Position numbers and translations under genes: made by a program. The notes beneath the pieces were generated by a model that had not been told where the DNA came from, searched no databases, and worked only from the letters and a program-made list of their open reading frames with translations. Below, one piece after another: positions 52,633-62,083 of a stretch of 64,000 nt of DNA (position 1 is the stretch's first letter; each line of letters opens with the position of its first letter). The DNA comes from Termitidicoccus mucosus (GTDB lineage: Bacteria > Verrucomicrobiota > Verrucomicrobiia > Opitutales > Opitutaceae): contig NZ_CP109796.1 of NCBI RefSeq assembly GCF_038725785.1, forward strand, positions 1,302,001-1,366,000, written 5' to 3'.

Positions 52633-54701
52633 AAAACGCCGGCGCACTATTCCTGTTCACAATAATATTCCTGCTCGCACCCGGCGGGACGCGGGGCGAT
52701 GAGGCCGCCTCCAGCCGCGCGCAATTGTTCAAGGGCGAATTTTCCGTCCGCCCCGAAATGCGCGGAGTGCACCCGCGCCTTTTTGCGGACGGGCAGGACC
52801 TCGCGCGCGCCACCGCGTTTTATAAAGCCAACCCGGCGTTGTTAAAGAAATACGGTCCCAACCCGGGCGACCTCATCCAGCCGCCGAAAGACCCGCCCGC
52901 CAAGGTGGACGGCGCGGTGTTCCTCTCGCTGGCCCGCGTCGCCTGTGCGTGGCGCGTCGGCGGCGCCGGTGAGCATATGAATTTGCTGATGTCATGGCGT
53001 GAAACGCTGGAAAAATGCGCACCCGTGGCTTTCACGGGCAAGCTTGGCAAAACCAACGAGGATCTCCGCGCCGGGCACGCGCTGACGGGACAGGCGGTGA
53101 TGTATGATGTGCTGAAAGGCTCCGTGCCGCACGAACTGGAAAGCGCCTTGCGCAAGGCGCTCGCCAAGCAGGCCGCGCAAACCTACCACGATCTGGCTAC
53201 GTCGGAAACCTATCCCTACGCGCAAAATCATTTTTCCATTCCCGTCGGCGGACTGCTGGCGGCGGCGTGCGTCCTGGCGGATGAAAACCCGGATGCCGTC
53301 CGCTGGGGGGTGTTTGCGAGAAACGCATTGCGCCGCGCCCTCGACGCGCAGCCCGATGACGGCTGGTTTTTCGAGGGCGCGAGCTACTGGAACTTCACCT
53401 CGCAGTTCACCGTCAGCGCCGCCTTCGCGCTCGACCGCGCCACCGGGGAAAACTGGTTCGACCGGCCGCCGTTGCACGACGCCGGTTTGTATCTGGCGCA
53501 CATCCACACGCCGGGAGCACGCCATGTGTTTGACTTTGCCGATTGCGGCCCGCGCGGAGACGCGAACAGCAAGACCGGACAAAAAGGCTATGACGCGCCG
53601 TGGCATTCGCTCCCCGCCGACACCAATTTTGCCTCGCCGCTCCTGCTTGCGCTCCGGCAGGACAACGTGTTTCTGCGCGCCTGGCTGCGCGAGGCCGCGC
53701 CAACGCTCGGCTTGTGGCGGATCGACGCGATACTCCGCCTGCTGCTCGCGCCGGAATTTCCCGAAAAACCAGTGCCTCTGGCTGTGCGCAACGGGCCGCC
53801 GCCGTGGCACCATTTCCCGGACATCGGCGTCGTCCACTGGCGCCAGCGCTGGGGCGATCCCGACGCGGTGGCGCTGGCGTTCAAGTCCGGCCCGCCCGCC
53901 GGCCACCGCTATGCCGTTACCCAGCCGACACGCCCGGAATGGCGCTCCTCGCTCGGCCACGCGCATCCCGATGCGGGCTCATTTATATTATTTGCCAAAG
54001 GCGTTTTTCTTGCAAACGACACTGGCTACACGGGCATCAAGGAAACCGCCGACCATAATTCCATTTTGGTTGACGGCACCGGCCAGCACAAAGGCGGCAC
54101 CACATGGGCTACATTCACCGGGAAACCGCAGGGCGAATATGGAAAGATCCGCATGGAAAATGTCCGCCTCGACCCGGATTTCGCGGCGGCGACGGCGGTG
54201 TTCGACGCCGCTTATGACGACGCGCTGCAACTAAAGAAAATGCGCCGCGACCTGCTGCTGGTAAAAGGGCGTTTTCTTGTGATTCTTGACCGGATGCAAT
54301 CGGAGAAAAAGCACTCCTATCAATGGCGTTTGCACACGGACACACAAACGGCGTCCTTGGGCAACGGGCGATTTGTCATGGAAAATGGACCGGCAAGACT
54401 CGTCCTGCAAAATTTGAACACGGGGCTGACGGCCAAAACCGCACCGACGATTGTGGAAGTATCGCTTACGCCCAAAAAAACACCCCAACGATTTCAAAGA
54501 GGATTCCATCTTGAACTCGCTTCCTCCCCGGATGAAAAGATGGAATTTCTCAATGCATTTTGCATCCAGTCGACGGATGAAAACCCCGGCGCGTTCCAGG
54601 CAGTTCGCATTGATGACAAGACGCTGGAGCTTCGCGACGGCGGCAATATTTGCAGAGTCACAATCGGGGATGACGGACAGCTAAGCCACTCACTGCAATA
54701 A
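52629..54701 (+). CDS. Secreted heparinase II/III-like polysaccharide lyase
   Basis: A 690-residue protein with signal peptide (about 1-24, LLAPGGTRG). An alpha/alpha-toroid (about 45-370; MRGVHPRLFADGQDLAR; YPYAQNHFSIPVGG; GWFFEGASYWNF) is followed by a beta-sandwich (about 400-690) with GHAHPDAGSFILFAKGVFL and ETADHNSILVDGTGQHKGG, the Hepar_II_III hallmark. Such enzymes cleave uronate-containing polysaccharides (heparin, alginate, ulvan, rhamnogalacturonan types). YAQNHFS, HPDAGS and ADHNS are candidate active-site or metal segments. It is translationally coupled to the surface protein (4-bp ATGA overlap) and 10 bp before the next glycosidase. Substrate not predictable; uronic-acid glycan inferred. 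Confidence 0.88.
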   Translation: MKNAGALFLFTIIFLLAPGGTRGDEAASSRAQLFKGEFSVRPEMRGVHPRLFADGQDLARATAFYKANPALLKKYGPNPGDLIQPPKDPPAKVDGAVFLSLARVACAWRVGGAGEHMNLLMSWRETLEKCAPVAFTGKLGKTNEDLRAGHALTGQAVMYDVLKGSVPHELESALRKALAKQAAQTYHDLATSETYPYAQNHFSIPVGGLLAAACVLADENPDAVRWGVFARNALRRALDAQPDDGWFFEGASYWNFTSQFTVSAAFALDRATGENWFDRPPLHDAGLYLAHIHTPGARHVFDFADCGPRGDANSKTGQKGYDAPWHSLPADTNFASPLLLALRQDNVFLRAWLREAAPTLGLWRIDAILRLLLAPEFPEKPVPLAVRNGPPPWHHFPDIGVVHWRQRWGDPDAVALAFKSGPPAGHRYAVTQPTRPEWRSSLGHAHPDAGSFILFAKGVFLANDTGYTGIKETADHNSILVDGTGQHKGGTTWATFTGKPQGEYGKIRMENVRLDPDFAAATAVFDAAYDDALQLKKMRRDLLLVKGRFLVILDRMQSEKKHSYQWRLHTDTQTASLGNGRFVMENGPARLVLQNLNTGLTAKTAPTIVEVSLTPKKTPQRFQRGFHLELASSPDEKMEFLNAFCIQSTDENPGAFQAVRIDDKTLELRDGGNICRVTIGDDGQLSHSLQ

Positions 54702-54711
54702 ACGGAGTGCC

Positions 54712-57486
54712 ATGTTCACCCCCAAGGATCACGACCTCTCTCTTTCCGACTGGGGGCCGTATTCAAAATGCTACGCGGGAGCCTCGCATATCGCGGACAA
54801 AAAGCGGGGGCTGCGTTTCGACCTGAGCGTGTTCCCCGCCCTTTATCGCCGGCGCGTGGATGTGCCGAATGTGACGTGGGAATCCGACTGGCATCCCTGG
54901 GAGTGCGCCCCGGATTTTACTTATTTCAGCACCCGGCATGAACTGGTCTGGAAAGACCAAGTTTACATGGATGCCGCCTGGTTCAGGCCCGCCCCGGAGG
55001 ACCAGCCGGACGGGGATGGATTATTTGTGCGATGCGAATTTGTGAATAACACCGCGAGGCCGGTTTCCGCGGCATTGCATTCGATGGCGTCAATGAATTT
55101 CCCGACGCTTTCCAATTATTCCGACGAATCCTTGCATCGCATCCATGTCGAGTGGGAAAATTCCAAGGAAGCAAAGACCGGCGGTGCCGTGGTAAAGCAT
55201 CCTTTGGATTATGAATCGCTGGACTTTGCAAGGCAAACTCCGGCGAACCATCTGATGCCGGACGGTTTCTACCGCGGCGAAGTGAGAGGGAACGGATTCA
55301 TGGATGGCAGCGGTTTGGGTGGTTTTGCCCGCAATGCCGGGGCCTCGGCCTGTTACGTGTTCACTCTGAATGCTGCGATGCGGGATGCGCGATTTATCAT
55401 ACGCCTCCGGGGAAGCGGATGTTTTTGTCTCAAAAAAAACGGGATAAATAATCATGAGAAAAAAATCGGAGTGCTGAAATCCGGACATGGCAGGTTTGAA
55501 AACATCGAATGCTGGTTGGGATTACTTCAGGCCGGAAGACATGTGTTCACGTTGGAATCGCTGGGCGGCGAAGGGGATGAGGAAATCGCATTTCTCGCGC
55601 TTGCGCCCGCCGCGGCTGGGGATGTCAGAGTGCGGGAAGCAGGCTGGAGTCACCAGCCGTCATGCGTGCCGTATGATGACGCCAAGGCGGGGCAGATATT
55701 AAAATATCCCGATGTGAGCCAACACTATGGAATCGCATGGGATGCAAAACAGTTTGAGACACGCCGGATACTCAACAAGGAGCTGGATTGTTTTCTTCGC
55801 CATAACGTGCATGACCATGTCCACGAAACACTCCAAGGGGACACTGCCGGTCATTTCAGTAATATATTCATCCGCCCCCTAGTGCTTGCGCCGAGGAGTA
55901 GAATCGTCCTCCGGGGTCTGGCATGGAAAGGCGCACCCGCTCAAATCAAAAGAACATTTGCCACCTTTTTCGAAGGCGCTCCGGAGAAGCGAGCCGAGCG
56001 ATTTGAGTTCGCCCATGCGAGGGCGAGGCGGTCTGTGTTCTCATTCAGGCCGAATCCCGGCGGGAAGCATTTTGCATTCAGCCAGGATCGCATGGCTGCA
56101 ACCACGTTAAGCAACGCGGTTTTCCCGGTTTATACGCAGCGCCAATATGTGCGCCACCGCCCGCCGGGCCGCTGGTGGAACAGTCTCTATACCTGGGATT
56201 CCGGATTCATAGGACTGGGCCTGCTTGAAATCGATCCGAGGCAGGCGGAAGAAAACCTCGCCCAATATCTCACCAGCCCCGGCAATCCGCACGCGGCCTT
56301 CATCCAGCATGGAAGCATGGTCCCGATGCAGATACATCTCGCCCATGAACTGTGGAACCGCCTCGGGGCGGAAAGCCCGGAGGGGGAAAAATCCATAAGA
56401 ATGCATTACGACTCATTACGGCGTTATTATCGCTTTTTGAGCGGAGACGGGGATGGATCGACGTTGCGTTCGTTGAAATCCGGCCTTTTGCGCCCTTGGG
56501 ATTATTTTTATAATTCCGGGGGATGGGATGATTACCCGCCCCAGAGATACGTGCATGAAAAAAAGCAGGAGGCATCCGTCTCCCCCGTCATCACCACGGC
56601 GCTAGCCATCCGCTGCGCGCGGACGCTCGGTTTCGCCGCGGGGGCACTGGGGCTTAAGGATGATGTTTCAGGCTATGAAAATGACATAAGATTTTTCTCC
56701 AGCGCCTTGGAGGAACATAGTTGGGACGAGTCCGCCGGCGTTTACTCCTATGTGCTTCACGACAGGAACGGCCGCCCTCTGCGCGCCCTTTATCACGAAC
56801 CGGATGGGGCAAACTTCAACATGGGGCTGGACGGACTGTTCCCGCTGGTGGCTGGGATATGCAATGCCCGAAAGCAGAGGCGACTGGTGGCGCAATTATT
56901 TTCGCCCTCCCGTTTCTGGACGCCCGTCGGTCTTTCGGCCGTGGACCGCTCGGCCCCCTATTATAGAAACGACGGTTACTGGAACGGCAGCGTCTGGTTT
57001 CCGCACCAGTGGTTTTTCTGGAAAACAATGCTGGATCTGGGCCGCCCGGCACGCGCGTTTGCCATCGCCGGGCGCGCGTTGAAAACATGGGACACGGAAG
57101 TGCGGGAGTCCTATCATTGTTTCGAGCATTTCCTGATAGAAACAGGCCGCGGATGCGGCTGGCATCAATTTTCAGGGTTATCCACTCCGGTCATGATTTT
57201 TTATGCCGCCTGCCATTGTCCGGGGCGTCTGACGACGGGGTTCGACGCCTGGGTGGCAAGTGTCGGTTTCAACAAGAAAAACACGCGCATGAATGCGTCC
57301 ATCAAATTTCGTCCATGCCCGATTTCAGGCAGGCGGTCGCTCCTCGTTTGCATGAAGTCCGGGCACAATTATCATGCGGAATGGAATGGGAAAAAAATAG
57401 CATTCGACGAGCTTATTCCCGGACTCCTTGCGATCTCCCTGCCGACGTCGGAGTGCGAGGGCACGCTGACAATCGACAGCGGCTAG
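54712..57486 (+). CDS. GH63/GH37-like (alpha/alpha)6-barrel glycosidase, cytoplasmic
   Basis: A 924-residue protein without a signal peptide, so it should work on imported oligosaccharides. The N-terminal half (1-450) is a beta-rich domain (DWGPYSKCYAGASHIAD; NVTWESDWHPWECAPDF). The C-terminal toroid (about 480-830) has RWWNSLYTWDSGFIGLGL, HGSMVPMQIHLAHELWNRLG and YYRNDGYWNGSVWFPHQWFFW, as in GH63, trehalase-like and mannosylglycerate-hydrolase-like (MGH1) enzymes; the Asp in WDSGF is the usual catalytic acid. A C-terminal beta-sandwich covers about 840-924. Possible roles are alpha-glucosidase, alpha-mannosidase or rhamnosidase-like. It is last of the three-gene operon; a perfect hairpin lies 41 bp after its stop. 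Confidence 0.8.
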   Translation: MFTPKDHDLSLSDWGPYSKCYAGASHIADKKRGLRFDLSVFPALYRRRVDVPNVTWESDWHPWECAPDFTYFSTRHELVWKDQVYMDAAWFRPAPEDQPDGDGLFVRCEFVNNTARPVSAALHSMASMNFPTLSNYSDESLHRIHVEWENSKEAKTGGAVVKHPLDYESLDFARQTPANHLMPDGFYRGEVRGNGFMDGSGLGGFARNAGASACYVFTLNAAMRDARFIIRLRGSGCFCLKKNGINNHEKKIGVLKSGHGRFENIECWLGLLQAGRHVFTLESLGGEGDEEIAFLALAPAAAGDVRVREAGWSHQPSCVPYDDAKAGQILKYPDVSQHYGIAWDAKQFETRRILNKELDCFLRHNVHDHVHETLQGDTAGHFSNIFIRPLVLAPRSRIVLRGLAWKGAPAQIKRTFATFFEGAPEKRAERFEFAHARARRSVFSFRPNPGGKHFAFSQDRMAATTLSNAVFPVYTQRQYVRHRPPGRWWNSLYTWDSGFIGLGLLEIDPRQAEENLAQYLTSPGNPHAAFIQHGSMVPMQIHLAHELWNRLGAESPEGEKSIRMHYDSLRRYYRFLSGDGDGSTLRSLKSGLLRPWDYFYNSGGWDDYPPQRYVHEKKQEASVSPVITTALAIRCARTLGFAAGALGLKDDVSGYENDIRFFSSALEEHSWDESAGVYSYVLHDRNGRPLRALYHEPDGANFNMGLDGLFPLVAGICNARKQRRLVAQLFSPSRFWTPVGLSAVDRSAPYYRNDGYWNGSVWFPHQWFFWKTMLDLGRPARAFAIAGRALKTWDTEVRESYHCFEHFLIETGRGCGWHQFSGLSTPVMIFYAACHCPGRLTTGFDAWVASVGFNKKNTRMNASIKFRPCPISGRRSLLVCMKSGHNYHAEWNGKKIAFDELIPGLLAISLPTSECEGTLTIDSG

Positions 57487-57527
57487 TCTCATCACACTCC
57501 TCGTTTTTGCACCAAGCCGCCATGTAG

Positions 57528-57547
57528 GGGCTTCGCTTGCGAAGCCC
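57528..57547 (+). terminator. Perfect GC hairpin after the GH63-like gene
   Basis: GGGCTTCGC (57528-57536) pairs with GCGAAGCCC (57539-57547) over a 2-nt gap. There is no clear T-run, so it may be a repeat element rather than an intrinsic terminator. Confidence 0.4.
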
Positions 57548-57610
57548 GTCGCGGAGGGATGCCCGCGCCATTCCACCCTTCCTCCGCCAGGCGCAACCGC
57601 TGCGAAACCT

Positions 57611-57786
57611 ATAGCATTTTAAGTAAAACTATGGCCTGCATTTATGGGTAGGGAGGGCTCTCCGAGGCCTCCGTCACCACGCTGCGAATACCTCTGGCCT
57701 TCGCAACATTTCATCATGTCCGGCGGAGGTCTCGGAGAGACCTCCCTACCATCTGAAAACGGCTATGACTTTTCTTGAAATGCTCC
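57611..57786. mobile_element. MITE-like 176-bp palindromic element
   Basis: Inner arms 57647-57673 and 57724-57750 match at 25 of 27 bases as an inverted repeat (GGTAGGGAGGGCTCTCCGAG / complement). Outer arms 57611-57636 and 57761-57786 match at about 18 of 26 (AGCATTTTAAG / CTTGAAATGCT). Arm spacing is equal (10 bp) on each side. The core also pairs (TGCGAA / TTCGCA), so nearly the whole element folds into one hairpin. No ORF, no transposase; it fits a non-autonomous repeat. Confidence 0.65.
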
Positions 57787-57874
57787 AAATGGCCCGCGCC
57801 ATGCCGTTCGGCAACGGGCATGGCACGCCATCCCCACTTGGCCACCGTGTTTTCAAGGCGCACCATTTTTCGCC

Positions 57875-60166
57875 TCACAGTTTCCGTTTGGACAGGATGC
57901 GGTCCACCACAAGCTGGCGGAATTGAGGCGAGAGCATGGAAAAATACGACGTGAACCCGGTCACCCGCACCACGAGGTCCGGAAATTTTGAGGGATCCTT
58001 GTGCGCCTCAAGCACGCGCGCCTCGTCAACTAGGTTGATATTCAGCAGCGTGCAGCCTTGGTCGAACATCGTCTTGATGAGCGCGATGATCTTTTCAATC
58101 GCCTCCGGGCTCTCGCCGATGATCGGATCGAGCTCCAGCTGCACCGGCGCGGTGTTGCCGTAGCCCGGCTGCACGGCGGCAATCGCGTTGACCAGCGCGG
58201 TGACTGCGCCGTCCTTGCGGAACCCGGGCAGCGGATTCGCGCCATGATTGACGGGCTGGCCGGCGCGGCGTCCATTCGGCGTGGCCCCGACCGCCTTGCC
58301 GAATTCGATCGTGTTGGCCCAGGAAAAGAGTCCGGGGATGAAATTATACTCGGGGTAACGCCGGTTCTGGTCGCGCACGATGCCGCTCCACGCCCTGGAG
58401 ATACGCACGGCCCAGCGTTCGGCACGGTTGTCCGTGGCCTGGCCGAAGCGCTCGCTGCCTTGCAACAGGAGCCGCACGCTTTCGCCCTCGATATCGGGGA
58501 AATTTTTTTCGAGCTGCCAGCGCACCTCGTCCCAAGTGAGGCGGTCCTCGTCCACCACGCGCTGTTCGAGCGCGGCAAACGAATCGGCCACGACGGCGAT
58601 GCCCGCGCCGTCAATCGCGAGGTTGCAATACCTCGCGCCCCCCGCGGTCATGTCCAGGCCCGTTTCGACCGGACCGTGGCACAGGAGATTTGTCACCAGT
58701 TCCGGCTCGTTGTGCGCCTGATGGCACATGTGAAAATGATTCCCGTCGGCGGTTTTTTCGACGGCCACGCGCAGGTGACGCAGATAACTCTCCCACAACC
58801 GCTCCAAATCCGGCTCGGCGGTGCTGGCGAACATCTCCAGCCAGGCGATTTCAAAGACCTTGGCGAGGTTCACCTTCACCACGTCGTTGAGCGTGTATTC
58901 GAGGCCGGGGAGCGACATCCAGTTGCAACCGACGGCGATGCGTTGGCGCGCAAGCTCCTCTGAATAACCGGCGCGCATGAACCCGGCCACCAGCGCCTTG
59001 TCGCCGCTGAAGCGCGGCCAGCCTTTTTTGTAGTGGAACAACAACCGCACGCCGCGTCGGAGCAGTTCGGGGTCGAGGCCGTCGTGGACACGGATTGTGA
59101 GGTTGCATGGCCCGTCCATCAATTCGGCGGCGTCCAGAATGAGATGCGACACGCGGCTCGTCATGTCGCGTCCGTCCGGTCCCGGACCGCCGAGCTGGTA
59201 ATACTGCGCATCGATCAGCAGCAGGCAGGCGATGGTGAAAGCGCCCTCTTTGTCGTCGATCAACCCGGCTGTGGCATCGCGCTCGTAGTAGGGGCGGAGC
59301 AGTTCGTCGAGCTGGCCGCCCGCGCCGCAGCGATTGTAGGTGCGCTTGGCCAGCACGAACCACGCGAGCCACTGGCAGGCCTCGCGCAGCGTGCGTGGCG
59401 CTCCGCCCGCCGCGATCCACTCGTTCACGGCTTTCATCACGCGCAGGTTTTCCCGGAGTTGCGGATGGGGCTCGGTGAGAAGTCGGCGGTCAATTTCCGC
59501 GACGGTGCGGCGAATCCAGCCCTGAATCGCCAGCACGGTGCGTTCCTCGCACTCATAGAAAAGCGCCTTGTCGCGTCCGTGCAGCGCGCGATGGCGGCGG
59601 AGTTTTTCCAGAATGCCGCCCCAGCCAAGCCGCAATCCCATCGCGAGGTCGCAGGCGTAGTGCGCATCCGCGCCAATGCCGTGCGTGATGTTGTATTTCT
59701 CGTGAAAAGATTTGAGATGCGAGTAGTCGAAATCGGGATTCCATACGTAGCCGACGGCGCCGGGAGTTTTGCGGGATTTCGGATTGGCAACACCGCCAGC
59801 GACGTCGGCGGCGGACGCGGGGGTTTTCATTTTCGAGAGATAAAAATAGGTCTGCCCTGCCAGCGCGTCGTGGGGATTCACATACACCGGCTGAGCCGAG
59901 AGCAGGCTTTCGAAATTCCGCGTCCAGCCGGTGAAGCCGTAGAAGGAGCCGTCGGCATGGTTGGGAGTGACTTGCCAGTGAAAATTCTCCGGGGCCACAT
60001 GGCGTCCGTAATCGCCCTCGTCCATGCCTCCTTCTCGGTCGATTTTCTCCTGGGTGACGGCGAGCTTTTTTTCCATGAGCCGTCGCATGCGGTCGGCAAA
60101 GGAAAGCGTCGCGATATTTCCGGCGATGGTCGCGGTGGCATCGGTCGAGGCAGTTTGGTTTTTCAT
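57875..60166 (-). CDS. Glycyl radical enzyme, pyruvate formate-lyase-like, unusual active-site loop
   Basis: A 763-residue glycyl radical enzyme. The C-terminal radical site RVTGFTSYF is at 734-742 with Gly737, and the thiyl Cys414 lies in QRIAVGCNWMSLPGLEYT. In dehydratases and lyases of this family the loop is G-C-V-E, and in pyruvate formate-lyase C-C; here it is G-C-N-W, so the general-base Glu is missing and the reaction cannot be any of the standard dehydrations. GGQLDELLRPYYERD (283-297) and NGRRAGQPVNHGANP (631-645) are further family motifs. The enzyme is oxygen-sensitive and anaerobic. It lies 48 bp downstream of its radical SAM activase. The substrate is unknown; a sugar-acid derived from the adjoining glycan genes is a guess. 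Confidence 0.88.
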   Translation of the reverse strand: MKNQTASTDATATIAGNIATLSFADRMRRLMEKKLAVTQEKIDREGGMDEGDYGRHVAPENFHWQVTPNHADGSFYGFTGWTRNFESLLSAQPVYVNPHDALAGQTYFYLSKMKTPASAADVAGGVANPKSRKTPGAVGYVWNPDFDYSHLKSFHEKYNITHGIGADAHYACDLAMGLRLGWGGILEKLRRHRALHGRDKALFYECEERTVLAIQGWIRRTVAEIDRRLLTEPHPQLRENLRVMKAVNEWIAAGGAPRTLREACQWLAWFVLAKRTYNRCGAGGQLDELLRPYYERDATAGLIDDKEGAFTIACLLLIDAQYYQLGGPGPDGRDMTSRVSHLILDAAELMDGPCNLTIRVHDGLDPELLRRGVRLLFHYKKGWPRFSGDKALVAGFMRAGYSEELARQRIAVGCNWMSLPGLEYTLNDVVKVNLAKVFEIAWLEMFASTAEPDLERLWESYLRHLRVAVEKTADGNHFHMCHQAHNEPELVTNLLCHGPVETGLDMTAGGARYCNLAIDGAGIAVVADSFAALEQRVVDEDRLTWDEVRWQLEKNFPDIEGESVRLLLQGSERFGQATDNRAERWAVRISRAWSGIVRDQNRRYPEYNFIPGLFSWANTIEFGKAVGATPNGRRAGQPVNHGANPLPGFRKDGAVTALVNAIAAVQPGYGNTAPVQLELDPIIGESPEAIEKIIALIKTMFDQGCTLLNINLVDEARVLEAHKDPSKFPDLVVRVTGFTSYFSMLSPQFRQLVVDRILSKRKL

Positions 60167-60214
60167 GACACGGGCGGAGTGGGAGTGGCCAAGGGGAGTG
60201 ACGGGGCGGAGCGC

Positions 60215-61159
60215 TCAGGCGACGCGGACCTGGATGCCGTGTTTCGCGGCGGCGTCGCGGAACCGCAGCATGGAGGCCCCGGGAACCAGCGGCGCATCCT
60301 TGAGCGGATAAGGTTTGCCCATGCAGCGGTATTTGTCCGCACCGAGCGGATTGTAGGCGAGCAGTTCGTAGTAGTCCAACGCGGGCAGCGTGGCGGCAAA
60401 TGCCGCGACAGCCCCGATCGCAGCGACCGTGTCGTTGAAGCCGGGGATAACCGGCGTGCGAACGATAAGCGGACGGCCAAGCGCGCCGAGACGGCGGGCG
60501 TTTTCCAGTATCCGTTTATTGGATATTCCTGTCCATTCACGGTGCGCGGCGGAGTCCATGTGCTTGATGTCGAACATCACCAGGTCCAGCAACGGCAGGA
60601 GCGGTTCGAGTTTTTCCCACGCCACGGACAGGTTGGTTTCGATGGCCGTGTGAATGCCGCGCGTTTTCAGCAACGCGAGGATTTCGCGCGCGAAGCCGGG
60701 CTGCGTCGTCACCTCGCCGCCTGAGAGTGTCACACCGCCACCGGAATTTTTGTAGAAACTCATGTCCTGCATCGCCTCGTCGATGATCTCCTGCGGCGAA
60801 ACCTCGCGCCCTACCCTCACCAGAGCCTCCGCGTAACAATCGCCCCGGTAATGCCGCACCATGCCGGTGTCGTCGGTGAAACTCATGACGGCGCCAGACC
60901 CGGAGTCCGCATCAGAATTTGGGCTGCAATGTCCGCAGCCGATGCACTTGGAGCGGAAAAACTGGAGTTCGGGGCGCGGATTGATCGTCTCCGGGTTGTG
61001 GCACCACGAACAGCGCATGTTGCAGCCCTTGAAAAAGACCGTCGTGCGGATGCCCGGCCCGTCATGCAGCGAGAAGCGCTGGATGTCGGTAATGATTCCC
61101 GTGGCGACGGGCGCGGAGGCGGGCGTGGCGATTGCTCCCATATCCCGATCCTGCGGCAT
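60215..61159 (-). CDS. Glycyl radical enzyme activase (radical SAM, PflA-like)
   Basis: A 314-residue radical SAM protein that installs the glycyl radical on the enzyme at 57875-60166. The cluster motif C-x3-C-x2-C is Cys46, Cys50, Cys53 in KGCNMRCSWCHNPET, and GGGVTLSGGEVTTQPGFA (about 138-155) is the SAM-binding GGE region. An inserted segment has C-x2-C-x2-C at Cys72, 75, 78 (KCIGCGHC) and one Cys at 108 (RGDCYAE); the second ferredoxin-like four-Cys half seen in most GRE activases is largely lost. It may therefore bind fewer auxiliary clusters than related activases. It is upstream of the radical enzyme in one operon and divergent from the AraC regulator at 61219, its likely controller. 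Confidence 0.92.
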   Translation of the reverse strand: MPQDRDMGAIATPASAPVATGIITDIQRFSLHDGPGIRTTVFFKGCNMRCSWCHNPETINPRPELQFFRSKCIGCGHCSPNSDADSGSGAVMSFTDDTGMVRHYRGDCYAEALVRVGREVSPQEIIDEAMQDMSFYKNSGGGVTLSGGEVTTQPGFAREILALLKTRGIHTAIETNLSVAWEKLEPLLPLLDLVMFDIKHMDSAAHREWTGISNKRILENARRLGALGRPLIVRTPVIPGFNDTVAAIGAVAAFAATLPALDYYELLAYNPLGADKYRCMGKPYPLKDAPLVPGASMLRFRDAAAKHGIQVRVA

Positions 61160-61218
61160 AGCGCGGGCGAAGAAACGCTCCTTGAACGCGCAGCAAAAAT
61201 TGATTGAATGATGATGCT

Positions 61219-62064
61219 ATGCCTGATCATGCCCCCAAACGGCTCTATCTCCCCGCGCGCGACCGCTCGTTCTGGAAGTGCGATGACGGCGGCGGCGCGT
61301 TTCCCCTTCTCTATCTGGCTTGGGGGCATCGCGATTTCCACCTCCAAGGCGTCCCTGCCAGCACGCACGAGGGCTGGGTCTGCGTCTGCATCGAGGAAGG
61401 CGCGCCGGCCATCATCCTGAATGATCGCGCTATCCGCCTATCTCCCGGCCAGCTTGTTTTCATCCGCGAAAACTGCCCGTATGGCTGGGAACGCTCCGGG
61501 AGCAAAAGCTGCAAATTTTTTCTCTGGATGTGGCGGTCGCTGCTGCATCCTGAACTGGCCGCCATGCCGAATGACGCCAGCGCCCTGCAAAAGATCCCCG
61601 CCACCCGGCGTCCGTTGTGGAGTCGGCTGCATGCGATGTGCCGCGAAGAAATCCTGCGCCAGGACGAATGGAGCCGTGGCTGGCTTGAGAGTTGCCAGTT
61701 CCAGATTGAGGTTCTGCTGCTGCGGCTGATGAAACCCGTTCCCGAAGAAAAGCCCGCCGCCCGCCGGGTCGCCCTCGCCCTGGCATGGATGCGCCTGCAC
61801 CCGGACAGCCAGGAGCCCGTCGGACGCCTCTGCGACTATCTGGGCATCTCGCAACCCACGCTGCACCGGCTCTTCAAAAATCAAACCGGCGAAAGTCCGC
61901 TCGCTCATTTTCATCGTATCAAGATGAACCGCGCCCGCCAGCTCCTTGGCAATCCGGGCGTCTCGGTCAAGGAAGCCGCCTTCATGCTCGGCTACCGGCA
62001 TTTCAATGATTTCAGCCGGGCCTACCGCCGGCACTTCGGCAGCGCCCCGTCCCGGAAGCAATAA
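61219..62064 (+). CDS. AraC-family transcriptional regulator
   Basis: A 281-residue regulator from ATG 61219; a TTG at 61204 could add five residues. The N-terminal cupin-like sensor (about 1-165; DRAIRLSPGQLVFIRENCPYGWERS) is followed by two helix-turn-helix motifs (about 178-278): VGRLCDYLGISQPTLHRLFK and VSVKEAAFMLGYRHFNDFSRA, ending in the YRRHFGSAPS signature. It is divergent from the activase-radical enzyme operon with only 59 bp between, so it probably activates that operon in response to a sugar ligand. It is convergent with the second AraC gene, 19 bp away. Confidence 0.92.
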   Translation: MPDHAPKRLYLPARDRSFWKCDDGGGAFPLLYLAWGHRDFHLQGVPASTHEGWVCVCIEEGAPAIILNDRAIRLSPGQLVFIRENCPYGWERSGSKSCKFFLWMWRSLLHPELAAMPNDASALQKIPATRRPLWSRLHAMCREEILRQDEWSRGWLESCQFQIEVLLLRLMKPVPEEKPAARRVALALAWMRLHPDSQEPVGRLCDYLGISQPTLHRLFKNQTGESPLAHFHRIKMNRARQLLGNPGVSVKEAAFMLGYRHFNDFSRAYRRHFGSAPSRKQ

Positions 62065-62083
62065 CCGGGACGTCAGGCGCCTG

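Noticed and set aside
48616-52647. A 1343-residue open frame on the minus strand
   Set aside because: It is antisense to the beta-helix/NHL gene, has Arg/Gly/Val-rich composition with no domain, and is a product of high GC at third positions.
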